Assembly: GCF_002214805.1 (NCBI RefSeq)
Contig: NZ_CP019914.1
Location: 1,736,001 to 1,800,000, forward strand
Source of the DNA: Brachyspira hampsonii
Lineage (GTDB): Bacteria > Spirochaetota > Brachyspiria > Brachyspirales > Brachyspiraceae
Length of the DNA stretch: 64,000 nt
Direction of reading: 5' to 3'
Each line of letters starts with the position of its first letter. Position 1 is the stretch's first letter. Positions 24,948 to 33,209 of the stretch are shown here, piece after piece. Made by a program: the position numbers and the translations under genes. Under the pieces are notes generated by a model. That model worked only from the letters and a program-made list of their open reading frames with translations, did no database searches and was not told the DNA's origin.

Positions 24948-26795
24948 ATGAAAAAGTTTAATAGTATAACAGTTAAAATTCCTTTAATTGTTAATATAGT
25001 TATAGTTATATTGTCATTCACAATTATATTTTCGTCTATACAAATAGCAAGCAAAGCTATAAATAATGCAACATATTCCGGATTTGAAACTTCAGTTAAT
25101 GGTTATTCAACTTTATTGGATACAATGCTCGAAGATCAGCTTCTTGTAATGGATGCATATTCAAGAATACCTACAATAATAGAATATATGCAGACAAGAG
25201 ATGCAAATATTAGAGAAAAAGCCATATCTACTATGGTAAATTTATTTGATAATAATGATTATATATTAACATTAGATTTAATAGATTTAGATGGTAAAGT
25301 AATAGAGGCTTATAATGGAGATAGGAAAGATGCCGGATTGGATATGGCAGCAACATATCCTCAATTATGGAAAGAGTTTGCTGACTCTGGATATGATCAT
25401 GCTACTAGTGATATTATATATAAATCAGATATAAATAAAGGATTTGTACTTCCTGTAGTACATTCTATTTATGATTTAGAAAATAATCTTATTGGAAGTT
25501 TTGTTGCCTTTATAGATTGGAGTAAAATAATAAATGATACTTTAAAAGATGCCAGAAATGAATTATCTGATAAAAAATCTATATTTGTTTTAAATGAAGA
25601 AGATTTATTATGCGTATATCATAATGTAGATTCTATTATAGGTATTGTACCTAATGCTTCATTGAGACCTCCTGAAGGACAGAATTCAGGATTATTTACA
25701 TATAATTTTAATGATATTGATAGAATGGCATTTTTTAAAAAAATGAAAACTCAGCCTTGGATTATGATGTCAGGTATTACTCAGAATTTATTATATGCTG
25801 AGAGTAAAAAAATAACTATTGTGGGTATATTATTAGGTGTAGTGGGAATTATAGTATCCTCAATAGTATCAGCGATTTATATAGGAAGAATAATTAAACC
25901 TATAAGAAATATAGTTGATGAAGCCTATCAAATGGCTAAAGGAAATTTTATTTTACAGTCTCAATTATCTAATAGACATGACGAAATAGGAGAATTATCT
26001 AAGGCATTTGATATGATGAGAAATAGATTTATAGAGGTTATTTCAGAAGTACTTAATGCTTCTAAAGAAATAGCAAGTGCTGCTTCAGAACTGCATAAAG
26101 GAAGCGAGGATTTAGCAAGCAGAACAGAGTATCAGGCATCAAGTTTGGAGGAAACAGCTTCTTCTATGGAGGAGATGGCTTCTACAATTAAATCATCAGC
26201 TCAGAATTCAGTAGATGGAAATGAAGTCATGATAGCTTCGAGAAATGCGGTATTAGAAGGCGGAAGTGTTATAGCAGATACTACTAAAATGATAGAGGAT
26301 GTTTATGCGGCAAGTGCTAAGATTAAGGATATTACAAAAGTTATAGAAGACATTGCTTTTCAGACTAATATACTTGCCTTGAATGCGGCAGTAGAAGCGG
26401 CCAGAGCAGGAGATCAAGGCAGAGGTTTTGCGGTAGTAGCAAGTGAGGTTAGAAATTTAGCCCAAAACTCACAAGCATCAGCTAAAGATATTACATCGCT
26501 TATAGAAGATATTTATGAAAAAATAAATAAATCAGCAGAAATGGCAAGGCATTCTCAGGAGATATTCAGCGATATAGAAAGTAAAATAGAAGAAACTTCT
26601 AAGATAATGAGTGATATAAGTCATACAGCAGTAGAGCAGGAGGCAGGAGTAGATCAGGTAAATACAGCGGTAACTAAAATGGACAGTATCACTCAGCAGA
26701 ATGCCTCTTTAGTAGAGCAGTCTACAGCAGCGTCTAAATCTTTATTAGAGCAGGCTAATCATTTAGAAGAACTTATGTCTTTCTTTAAAGTTTAG
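24948..26795 (+). CDS. Methyl-accepting chemotaxis protein, paralog of the upstream gene
   Basis: 615 residues with the same order of parts as its neighbour: TM1, dCACHE-like sensor, TM2 near 285, HAMP ('GRIIKPIRNIVDEAYQMAKGN') and signalling domain with the same hairpin tip. The signalling halves are almost identical, while the sensor halves differ clearly ('NKGFVLPVVHSIYDLENNLIG' against '[20 protein letters not shown]'), so the two probably sense different ligands. A terminator at 26822 ends the unit. Confidence 0.92.
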   Translation: MKKFNSITVKIPLIVNIVIVILSFTIIFSSIQIASKAINNATYSGFETSVNGYSTLLDTMLEDQLLVMDAYSRIPTIIEYMQTRDANIREKAISTMVNLFDNNDYILTLDLIDLDGKVIEAYNGDRKDAGLDMAATYPQLWKEFADSGYDHATSDIIYKSDINKGFVLPVVHSIYDLENNLIGSFVAFIDWSKIINDTLKDARNELSDKKSIFVLNEEDLLCVYHNVDSIIGIVPNASLRPPEGQNSGLFTYNFNDIDRMAFFKKMKTQPWIMMSGITQNLLYAESKKITIVGILLGVVGIIVSSIVSAIYIGRIIKPIRNIVDEAYQMAKGNFILQSQLSNRHDEIGELSKAFDMMRNRFIEVISEVLNASKEIASAASELHKGSEDLASRTEYQASSLEETASSMEEMASTIKSSAQNSVDGNEVMIASRNAVLEGGSVIADTTKMIEDVYAASAKIKDITKVIEDIAFQTNILALNAAVEAARAGDQGRGFAVVASEVRNLAQNSQASAKDITSLIEDIYEKINKSAEMARHSQEIFSDIESKIEETSKIMSDISHTAVEQEAGVDQVNTAVTKMDSITQQNASLVEQSTAASKSLLEQANHLEELMSFFKV

Positions 26796-26821
26796 TAAAT
26801 TTTAGAATATATGATTTTTTG

Positions 26822-26852
26822 GCCTATAGATAATTTTCTATAGGCTTTTTTA
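26822..26852 (+). terminator. Intrinsic terminator
   Basis: GCCTATAGA (26822-26830) and TCTATAGGC (26837-26845) form a 9-bp stem followed by TTTTTTAT. Confidence 0.88.
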
Positions 26853-26917
26853 TATTTGCATTCTTTTATAAAAAAATATATATTGTTTTATATAATAAAA
26901 AATTGAAAGAAATAAAA

Positions 26918-27751
26918 ATGAAATATAAATTTATAATTTTAATAATTCTCTTTATATCTTGTACAAATAATGAAAATAATGTATCTAATGAAAATATATT
27001 AAAAAGAGAAGAAATAGAGAGTAATAATTCTTTGGAATATTCTCAGTATATTGATTGTAATACTTTAATCAGAGGAAATATTGAAGATTATAATGATACA
27101 GATTTTTATCAGGTAAATCCTACTAATGGTTTTGTAATGGATTTTACTATGTCTGTTTATAATCTTGAAGCTAATATTTCTATGGATATTATTTCTGCTG
27201 ATAATGATACAATATTTAGCATTAATTCTGAGGATATTTCAAATTATAAAGGATTTATAGAGTTAAAAGATATTTTGCTTAATGATGATGTTTATTATTT
27301 TAAATTAAATGCTGATAAAGAATGTAAATATAATCTGAAATTTATATTTAATGATGATTATCTGCCTTCAAATGAAATTGAGCCTAATAATAAAATTAAT
27401 GAGGCTAATATAATTCGCTACCCTAATGAAATGGTTTATGGATATTTTATAAAGAATTATTTCAATGCAGATGAATATATTAAACCATATATAGAAAAAT
27501 CAGGATTAATAGATATAGATTGTTATGAGATAAAAAATGATACGGATATAAATACTTCTATTAATATTAAATTAGAATATTCAAAAGACATTGATATTAT
27601 TTTATTTGATGAAAATTATAACTATTTGAAACAGGGTGTAAATCAATTAAATACGGACTTTGAATCTAATAAAAAGTATTATATAGCATTGATATGTTAC
27701 GGATATGAATATATTACTGACAGATATGTTTTGCATTATGAGTTTAATTAA
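26918..27751 (+). CDS. Lipoprotein with pre-peptidase C-terminal (PPC)-like repeats
   Basis: About 277 residues. The signal ends in a lipobox 'ILFISC' near residue 14. Two beta-rich units recall PPC domains: 'NTLIRGNIEDYNDTDFYQVNP' with 'NISMDIISADNDTIFSIN', then 'EIEPNNKINEANIIRYPNEMVYGYFIK'. PPC domains are usually secreted accessory domains; no catalytic domain is present here. A TTG at 26903 is in frame but the ATG at 26918 gives the better signal peptide. It is alone between terminator and leader RNA. Confidence 0.75.
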   Translation: MKYKFIILIILFISCTNNENNVSNENILKREEIESNNSLEYSQYIDCNTLIRGNIEDYNDTDFYQVNPTNGFVMDFTMSVYNLEANISMDIISADNDTIFSINSEDISNYKGFIELKDILLNDDVYYFKLNADKECKYNLKFIFNDDYLPSNEIEPNNKINEANIIRYPNEMVYGYFIKNYFNADEYIKPYIEKSGLIDIDCYEIKNDTDINTSINIKLEYSKDIDIILFDENYNYLKQGVNQLNTDFESNKKYYIALICYGYEYITDRYVLHYEFN

Positions 27752-27805
27752 TTTTCTTTATTAAGAAATACTATTGACAAAGTAATATTTTTAATATACT
27801 ATAAA

Positions 27806-28027
27806 AAGTAAGGATAATTTTGGGTATTTTCTATGAATAATTCTTTCTTATTATATAAGAAATTTAAAAAAGCATTCTATTCTTGGGAGTGTTGAATTAT
27901 TATATTCTTTGTATAATAATTTTTAATATTTAGCTCCCTAAACAATGGGGGCTTTTTTATATTTTAACAATATTATTCAAGAAATGATTCAAGATTATAA
28001 GGTGTATATATTAATTAGGAGTAATTT
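27806..28027 (+). promoter_or_regulatory. Structured leader RNA with terminator/antiterminator, candidate riboswitch
   Basis: Hairpins in order: TTTCTTAT/ATAAGAAA (27844-27851/27855-27862); ATTATTATA/TATAATAAT (27896-27904/27912-27920); terminator AGCTCCC/GGGGGCT (27932-27938/27947-27953) plus six T. GGGAG at 27885-27889 can pair with CTCCC at 27934-27938, which would break the terminator. TTGACA at 27774 with AT-rich -10 candidates lies upstream. No T-box or known riboswitch motif was recognised. It precedes an NhaC-family transporter. Confidence 0.65.
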
Positions 28028-29662
28028 ATGGAACATTATGGTCTGTTAGGTATTATACCGCCGCTTTTAGCTATTATACTTGCTTTAGTAACTAAAGAAG
28101 TTATTATTTCGCTTACACTTGGTATACTATCCGGAACTTTGATAATAGCACATGGAAATGTATTTACTGCTATTACAATATTTACTGATAAAGTAGCAGA
28201 AATGAGCTCAGATGCTTGGAATATAAGAATACTTTTATTTTGTGCTTTACTTGGTGCTTTTGTCAGTATGCTTTCAAAGACAGGGGCTACTAAGGCTTTT
28301 GGTTTATGGGCTAGTAAATATTTAAAAAGCAAAAAAAGTATACTTATATTTACTTGGTTTTTCGGACTTATTATATTTATAGACGATTATTTTAATAGTT
28401 TATCAGTTGGTACTGTTATGCGTCCTGTTTCAGATCAGAATAAAATTTCAAGGGCAAAACTTGCTTATATATTAGATTCTACAGCTGCTCCTGTATGCAT
28501 ACTTGCTCCTATATCAACTTGGGTAGTAACAGTTATGAGCTATATAAGGGATTCTCAAGGGTTTGAATCTTTAAATATAAGTGAATTTGTGTTTTTTATA
28601 AAGATGATACCTTATTCTGTTTATCCGCTTCTTGCTTTAGCTTTTGTAGTTCTTATTTCTTTAGTATTTAAAGATTTCGGACCTATGAAAAGAAGCGAAG
28701 ATAATGCTCAAAATGGAAAACTTTTTGATGAAGAATTATATGGAGCTTGTCCGGGTAATATGGAAACTTCTTCAAATAATAAAGCTAAATGGTATGATAT
28801 GGTTATAGCTATACTTGTACTTATAATAGTATGTATAGTAATGTTCCCTGTTACTACATATATGGGATTAGTTGGAAGTGATGGAATAGAAACTTTCTCT
28901 CAGGCTATGTCAAGCATATCATCGAATCAGGCTTTTTTGGATACTGATGCTTCTAAGGCTTTATTTTACGGAGCTGTTATTTCTCTTATAATAATGTATA
29001 TATATTATGTAGCTAGAAGATTATTAAGTATTCGTTCTGCCGGCAATTCTATTATGGAAGGTGTTAAATCAATGGTTCCGGCATTAGTAGTTTTATCTTT
29101 AGCTTGGTCTATAGGAAGTGTTATTAAATCATCTCCGGCAGATGGAGGACTTGGACTTGCTGCTTTCTTATCTGAAGCTGTAAAAGGAGGAGGTTTTCCT
29201 CTTTGGATACTTCCTGCTATAGGATATTTACTAGGCTGTGTTATAGCATTTTCTACCGGTACAAGCTGGGGTACTTTTGCTATACTTATTCCTATAGTGA
29301 TACCTATTGCAAATGGGCTTGCTGCTGCTAATGGTTATACTGACAATGCTCTTCTTAATGTTCTTCTTATAAATGTAGGTTCTGTTGTTTCTGGTGCTGT
29401 ATTCGGAGATCACTGTTCTCCTATATCAGATACTACAATACTTTCTTCTACTGGAAGTAACTGTCCTTTACTTGAACATGTAGCAACACAGATTCCTTAT
29501 GCCGGTTTGGTTGCAATATCTGCATTTATCGGTGTAGTAATTGGAGGAATAACTTTAAATCCTATAGCTGCACTATTAACAGGCTTTATAGTAATGTGCG
29601 TACTTGCTATGCTTGCTCCTAAGTTCTATGATAAAATTTCAAGTTTTAATAAATCTAATTAA
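28028..29662 (+). CDS. NhaC-family Na+/H+ antiporter or amino-acid transporter
   Basis: 544 residues, about 11 or more transmembrane helices. Family blocks include 'IIFIDDYFNSLSVGTVMRPVSD' near 115, 'DSTAAPVCILAPISTWV' near 150, 'FSTGTSWGTFAILIPI' near 408 and 'GAVFGDHCSPISDTTILSS' near 455. The NhaC superfamily contains true antiporters and also transporters for methionine, lysine or tyrosine that are often under riboswitch control; the leader here makes the second group worth considering. A strong 15-bp terminator follows. Confidence 0.88.
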   Translation: MEHYGLLGIIPPLLAIILALVTKEVIISLTLGILSGTLIIAHGNVFTAITIFTDKVAEMSSDAWNIRILLFCALLGAFVSMLSKTGATKAFGLWASKYLKSKKSILIFTWFFGLIIFIDDYFNSLSVGTVMRPVSDQNKISRAKLAYILDSTAAPVCILAPISTWVVTVMSYIRDSQGFESLNISEFVFFIKMIPYSVYPLLALAFVVLISLVFKDFGPMKRSEDNAQNGKLFDEELYGACPGNMETSSNNKAKWYDMVIAILVLIIVCIVMFPVTTYMGLVGSDGIETFSQAMSSISSNQAFLDTDASKALFYGAVISLIIMYIYYVARRLLSIRSAGNSIMEGVKSMVPALVVLSLAWSIGSVIKSSPADGGLGLAAFLSEAVKGGGFPLWILPAIGYLLGCVIAFSTGTSWGTFAILIPIVIPIANGLAAANGYTDNALLNVLLINVGSVVSGAVFGDHCSPISDTTILSSTGSNCPLLEHVATQIPYAGLVAISAFIGVVIGGITLNPIAALLTGFIVMCVLAMLAPKFYDKISSFNKSN

Positions 29663-29687
29663 ATAAAAATATAATTAAATATAAAAA

Positions 29688-29732
29688 GCAATCCTTTAAT
29701 ATTATTTATTTGATATTAAAGGATTGCTTATT
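29688..29732 (+). terminator. Intrinsic terminator after the NhaC-family gene
   Basis: A perfect 15-bp stem, GCAATCCTTTAATAT (29688-29702) with ATATTAAAGGATTGC (29713-29727), then TTATTTTAT. Confidence 0.9.
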
Positions 29733-29759
29733 TTATATAATTCAATAAATTTAATATAC

Positions 29760-30084
29760 ACTTGGGCGGGTGTTAACATTTCTCATTTAATAAAAAAGAA
29801 TATTAGTATTTTTATTACTTATTAATTTAAAAAGGAAAAAGGGCGGGGTATGTAATTAATTTTTTAAAACAAAAATCACTTAGAAACCCCACCCTTTAGA
29901 TTTATAACTTTAATATGCATTTAAAATTTTGTTATATTTAATATTTTAATCAGAAATTATAGCTGCCCTCCCAAGTATTTTTTTCATTGATAATCAATAT
30001 AACGCACGGTTAAAAAAATTTATTATATAGTGTAAACTAGAAATAATAATGAAAATATATTTTATAAACTTATTCTGCGTGCGT
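29760..30084. repeat. Ordered GC-motif array (A-B-B'-A'-C-C')
   Basis: Short GC-rich motifs in AT-rich DNA: A CTTGGGCGGG (29762), B AAAGGGCGGGG (29838), B' CCCCACCCTTT (29886), A' CCCTCCCAAG (29964), C ACGCACGGTTAA (30002), C' TGCGTGCGT (30077). Each primed motif is the inverse of its partner. Located between convergent genes. Confidence 0.8.
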
Positions 30085-30099
30085 AGTATAAGTAAAAAA

Positions 30100-30693
30100 T
30101 TATAAATCAAACTTAACCTCATCTTCGCCTTCATAGCAATACCTGCATACGCATTTATATATGTCATCTCCTATTACAACTCTGTCCACATCTTTAACTA
30201 TTCTTTTTGAGTATATTCCTTTTCTTCCACAGTCGCATTTACCAAAAACTTTTGTATGTATGTCAATCAAATCTTCTTCTATTAATGCCGACACACTTTC
30301 CCAATAATTTCTTTTATAGTCCATATCAAGAGAAGCTATACAAAAGTTAGTTGCAGAATTTCTTTTAGAACATGCTTTTATCAGTTTTATAAAAATTGAA
30401 GTATCATTTAAAAAGCAAAATTCATCTATTCCTACAATATCATATCTTGAAATATAATTATAAATATTTTCTACATCTTTTCCAATATTATTTTCGATTT
30501 CTTCTTCAGTGATTATATTTATTCTCTTATCTAAAGAAACATCTTTATCGCGGCAGAAATACCCTCTAAAAGATATTGCCGGATATATGAATAATATTTT
30601 TATATCTTTATTTTCCATTAAAAGATAATCTAAGGTTTTAATTAAATATTTTGATTTTCCTGCGAACATGGGTCCTGTAATTAAATGATTCAT
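30100..30693 (-). CDS. tdk: Thymidine kinase (type II)
   Basis: 197 residues. A Walker A motif GPMFAGKS lies at residues 7-14, a 'VGIDEFCFLND' Walker B segment near 93, and zinc ligands 'FGKCDCGRKG' and 'CVCRYCYEG' in the C-terminal lasso region, as in type II thymidine kinases of the TK1 family. It phosphorylates salvaged thymidine to dTMP. The family lysine/arginine set after 'FRG' is present in altered form. Monocistronic, with its 3' end facing a GC-motif array. Confidence 0.88.
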   Translation of the reverse strand: MNHLITGPMFAGKSKYLIKTLDYLLMENKDIKILFIYPAISFRGYFCRDKDVSLDKRINIITEEEIENNIGKDVENIYNYISRYDIVGIDEFCFLNDTSIFIKLIKACSKRNSATNFCIASLDMDYKRNYWESVSALIEEDLIDIHTKVFGKCDCGRKGIYSKRIVKDVDRVVIGDDIYKCVCRYCYEGEDEVKFDL

Positions 30694-30843
30694 AGAAGTC
30701 CAATATTTTTAAGTTAATTATAATATTATATCATTTAATTTTGTATATATCAAATGTAAATGCTGTAAAAATGTATATTGTAATTAGTTTAATTTTTGTA
30801 TAAATATGTTATAATGCAATGACAAAGTTTTAGGAGTTAAATT

Positions 30844-31803
30844 ATGACATATTATGATGCAGCTAAAAAAGTTTTGGAGCAAAGCGATGTTCCTATGAAA
30901 GTTGATGAAATATGGGAAAAGGCTTGTGAATTAGGTTATGATAAAATTATAGCTGAAACATTAAATGGTAAAATGAGTAAAACCCCTATTGCTAGTTTGG
31001 GTGCAAAAATATATACAGATATAAAATTCAATCCTGATACTACTATATTTATTAAAGTTGGTAAGGGAAAATTCTTATTAAAGAGTAAAATAAATTACTC
31101 TAATCAGAATTTGATAAATGAAATTAATAATTTAAGCGAAGAAGAAGATACAGAAGATATAATTGAAAATACAATTACAAATAAAAAAATATTAGAAGAA
31201 GATTTGCATATACCTCTTACAAAATATTTATATTCAATGAAAATATATTCTAAGACAATAAATGCAAATGCTACAGATGTTACCTTGAAAGGAAAAATGA
31301 AATGGGGTACTCCTGATATAGTAGCTGTTACATTTAAAGATTATATTAATAAATCAGTTTTAGAATTATTCAATCATATAAATTTACCTACCACAGAGCT
31401 TTATGCTTATGAATTAAAATTAAAACTTACACTTGGAAGTTTAACAGAATATTATTTTCAGGCATTATCAAATTCCGGATGGGCTAATGAAGCTTGGCTT
31501 GTTGCTATGGAAATAGATGAAAATAATTACGATGAATTGATGGAAGAAATAAAAAGATTAAATCAGTCTTTCGGAGTAGGGGTAATTAAATTAGACTATA
31601 ATAACCCAGAAGATTCTGAGATATTATTTTCTGCCAAAAAAAGAAATTATTTAGATATAGATACTATGCATAAACTTTGCTATAACAGACAGTTTCAAGA
31701 TTTCATTAATGATGTTAATGAAATCTTAGATGCAAAAGATAAATCTAAAAGTCATATAATATCGAGTTTAGTAAATAGCAGCAGATTTAATAATCCCAAT
31801 TAA
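30844..31803 (+). CDS. HARE-HTH protein with PD-(D/E)XK nuclease-like domain
   Basis: 319 residues. The first 80 residues ('TYYDAAKKVLEQSDVPMKVDEIWEKA', 'LGAKIYTDIKFNPDTTIFIKVGKGKFLL') are a clear HARE-HTH winged domain, found in restriction systems and chromatin proteins. An acidic linker follows. The C-terminal half has 'MKWGTPDIVAV' and then 'TTELYAYELKLKL', the PD...ExK order of the restriction-endonuclease fold, plus 'YYFQALSNSGWANEAWLVAME'. It may be a solitary restriction-like or DNA-repair nuclease. No methyltransferase is nearby. It is separated from tdk by a 150-bp divergent gap. Confidence 0.72.
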   Translation: MTYYDAAKKVLEQSDVPMKVDEIWEKACELGYDKIIAETLNGKMSKTPIASLGAKIYTDIKFNPDTTIFIKVGKGKFLLKSKINYSNQNLINEINNLSEEEDTEDIIENTITNKKILEEDLHIPLTKYLYSMKIYSKTINANATDVTLKGKMKWGTPDIVAVTFKDYINKSVLELFNHINLPTTELYAYELKLKLTLGSLTEYYFQALSNSGWANEAWLVAMEIDENNYDELMEEIKRLNQSFGVGVIKLDYNNPEDSEILFSAKKRNYLDIDTMHKLCYNRQFQDFINDVNEILDAKDKSKSHIISSLVNSSRFNNPN

Positions 31804-32029
31804 CAAAAAATCAAAGGTATTTGCCTATATGAGCGGATTTGGTTTTAAAAATAATATTAAAGCAGAAGAGTTTGATTTAAGTCCTATTTAAAATAATTTT
31901 TGTTAAATACTTTTAAATGAATAATAATTAAATGTCATTATATGTTAAAAATTATAAGTAAAAATAATTTATTATGCTAATGATTATTTTCTTCTTTTAG
32001 GTTTTTCTAATCCATATATACCATTTATA
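31804..32029. other. Intergenic region with short coding relics
   Basis: A 20-codon frame beginning MSGFGFKNNIKAEEF at about 31829 (+) and the tail INGIYGLEKPKRRK on the minus strand near 31985-32030 look like gene-end fragments. No complete gene is present. Confidence 0.35.
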
Positions 32030-32425
32030 TTAAATAGATATTTTATCTTTTATATTTATAGTTCTTGATTTAAGTATTTTATTATATATTTCCTTTATTT
32101 TATTTTCATGCAGTTTGTCTTTTATAGTTATATCTTTTGAATGTTTTTTTAAGTCATCTTTTGTAAGTTTTTTGCTAAAAAAATCTTCTAATATATTAAC
32201 TATACAGTCAGATTCAAAACTATATTCTCCTTTTTTAAAAAATATACTATCTTCATTTTTTCTGTTCATATTAGTTGTTGCTGTAGTAATATAAACATAA
32301 ATTCCGTAAAACCCGTCATCACCCAAGTATATGAACCATCTTTTTTTAATTTCTCCAAAACTGGGATATGGAAAATTATCCCAAGTAAATATATGACCTA
32401 CTTCTAGCTTTTCATCAGAGTTCAC
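32030..32425 (-). CDS. Putative toxin of a Panacea-type toxin-antitoxin pair
   Basis: 131 residues. It begins inside the last codons of the upstream antitoxin gene (ATGA overlap), the usual second-gene position. 'LEVGHIFTWDNFPYPSFGEIKKRWFIYLGD' then 'YVYITTATTN' and 'FFKKGEYSFESDCIVNILEDFF' resemble the beginning-to-middle order of PemK/MazF-like or related small RNase toxins (G-x-I, K-R, then a conserved strand), but the catalytic residues cannot be fixed by eye. Panacea antitoxins neutralise many different toxins, so the toxin type remains open. Confidence 0.6.
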   Translation of the reverse strand: MNSDEKLEVGHIFTWDNFPYPSFGEIKKRWFIYLGDDGFYGIYVYITTATTNMNRKNEDSIFFKKGEYSFESDCIVNILEDFFSKKLTKDDLKKHSKDITIKDKLHENKIKEIYNKILKSRTINIKDKISI

Positions 32426-32988
32426 TTTTTCAATTCCTCAAAAGCCTTTATCATTTTATATCTTATTTCGGCAGGAGTTAAATCATTTTCATTCTTTTTG
32501 TTTACATCAATAAAAACATCTTCATCATAAGAAATTATATCATTTTCTTTTAAATTATACCTTCTTTTCCATGGTTTAATTATAATATGGCTAAGTTCGC
32601 TAATTTCAGAAGTGTCTACTATATCATCAATATAAAACTGAACTATTTGATTCATTTTATCTAATTCAATATCAGAAAAATAATCCAAATCTAATAATTT
32701 TCTGTTTTTAACTTTTATTATATAAATATTATCTCTTAATTTTTTAAAAGTATAAGCATCGTTATTTCTATATTCCTTATCCTCATATATTTCTATTGGA
32801 ACAGGACCTCTTTTCATGGCTCTATATGTAAGACCTAATGCTGGCTCCCCGTATTCTTCCATAATTTCAAAATCTAAGAAAGCTAAAAATTTATACAATT
32901 TAGTTTGAGTTAAATTTTTTTTAGTTATATTATGATACTTTATGGCAAAAAAAAGTATAGCATTTTCTATTTGATATGCTATGAACAT
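32422..32988 (-). CDS. Panacea-domain antitoxin (DUF4065/SocA-like)
   Basis: 188 residues. 'NAILFFAIKYHNITKKNLTQTKLYKFLAFLDFEIMEEYG' followed by 'LGLTYRAMKRGPVPIEIYED' is the Panacea/DUF4065 signature (helical N-terminus, then a Y-x-A-x-x-x-GPVP block). Members act as antitoxins, in some systems as ClpXP adaptors (SocA). It is the first gene of a two-gene operon and overlaps the putative toxin by four bases. The C-terminal 'NENDLTPAEIRYKMIKAFEELKK' may be the toxin-facing tail. Confidence 0.75.
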   Translation of the reverse strand: MFIAYQIENAILFFAIKYHNITKKNLTQTKLYKFLAFLDFEIMEEYGEPALGLTYRAMKRGPVPIEIYEDKEYRNNDAYTFKKLRDNIYIIKVKNRKLLDLDYFSDIELDKMNQIVQFYIDDIVDTSEISELSHIIIKPWKRRYNLKENDIISYDEDVFIDVNKKNENDLTPAEIRYKMIKAFEELKK

Positions 32989-33209
32989 AAATCTCCAATT
33001 TTATAAATATGTTTTTATATTTTCGAAAAATATTATTAATTTATAATGTAAAATTATACAAAAAATATATATATTTTCAATGACTAAAAATATTTTTTAT
33101 CTTATTTTTTATAAATTTAAGATATATTAAATTTAATCATCAAAAATATATTCAGCACTTGAATTCATGCACTTATATGCTATAGTTTAAATATATAAAT
33201 TACAAAATA

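Noticed and set aside
27806-28027. T-box or lysine riboswitch
   Set aside because: No TGGNACCGCG-type T-box sequence, and the leader is too short for a lysine riboswitch.
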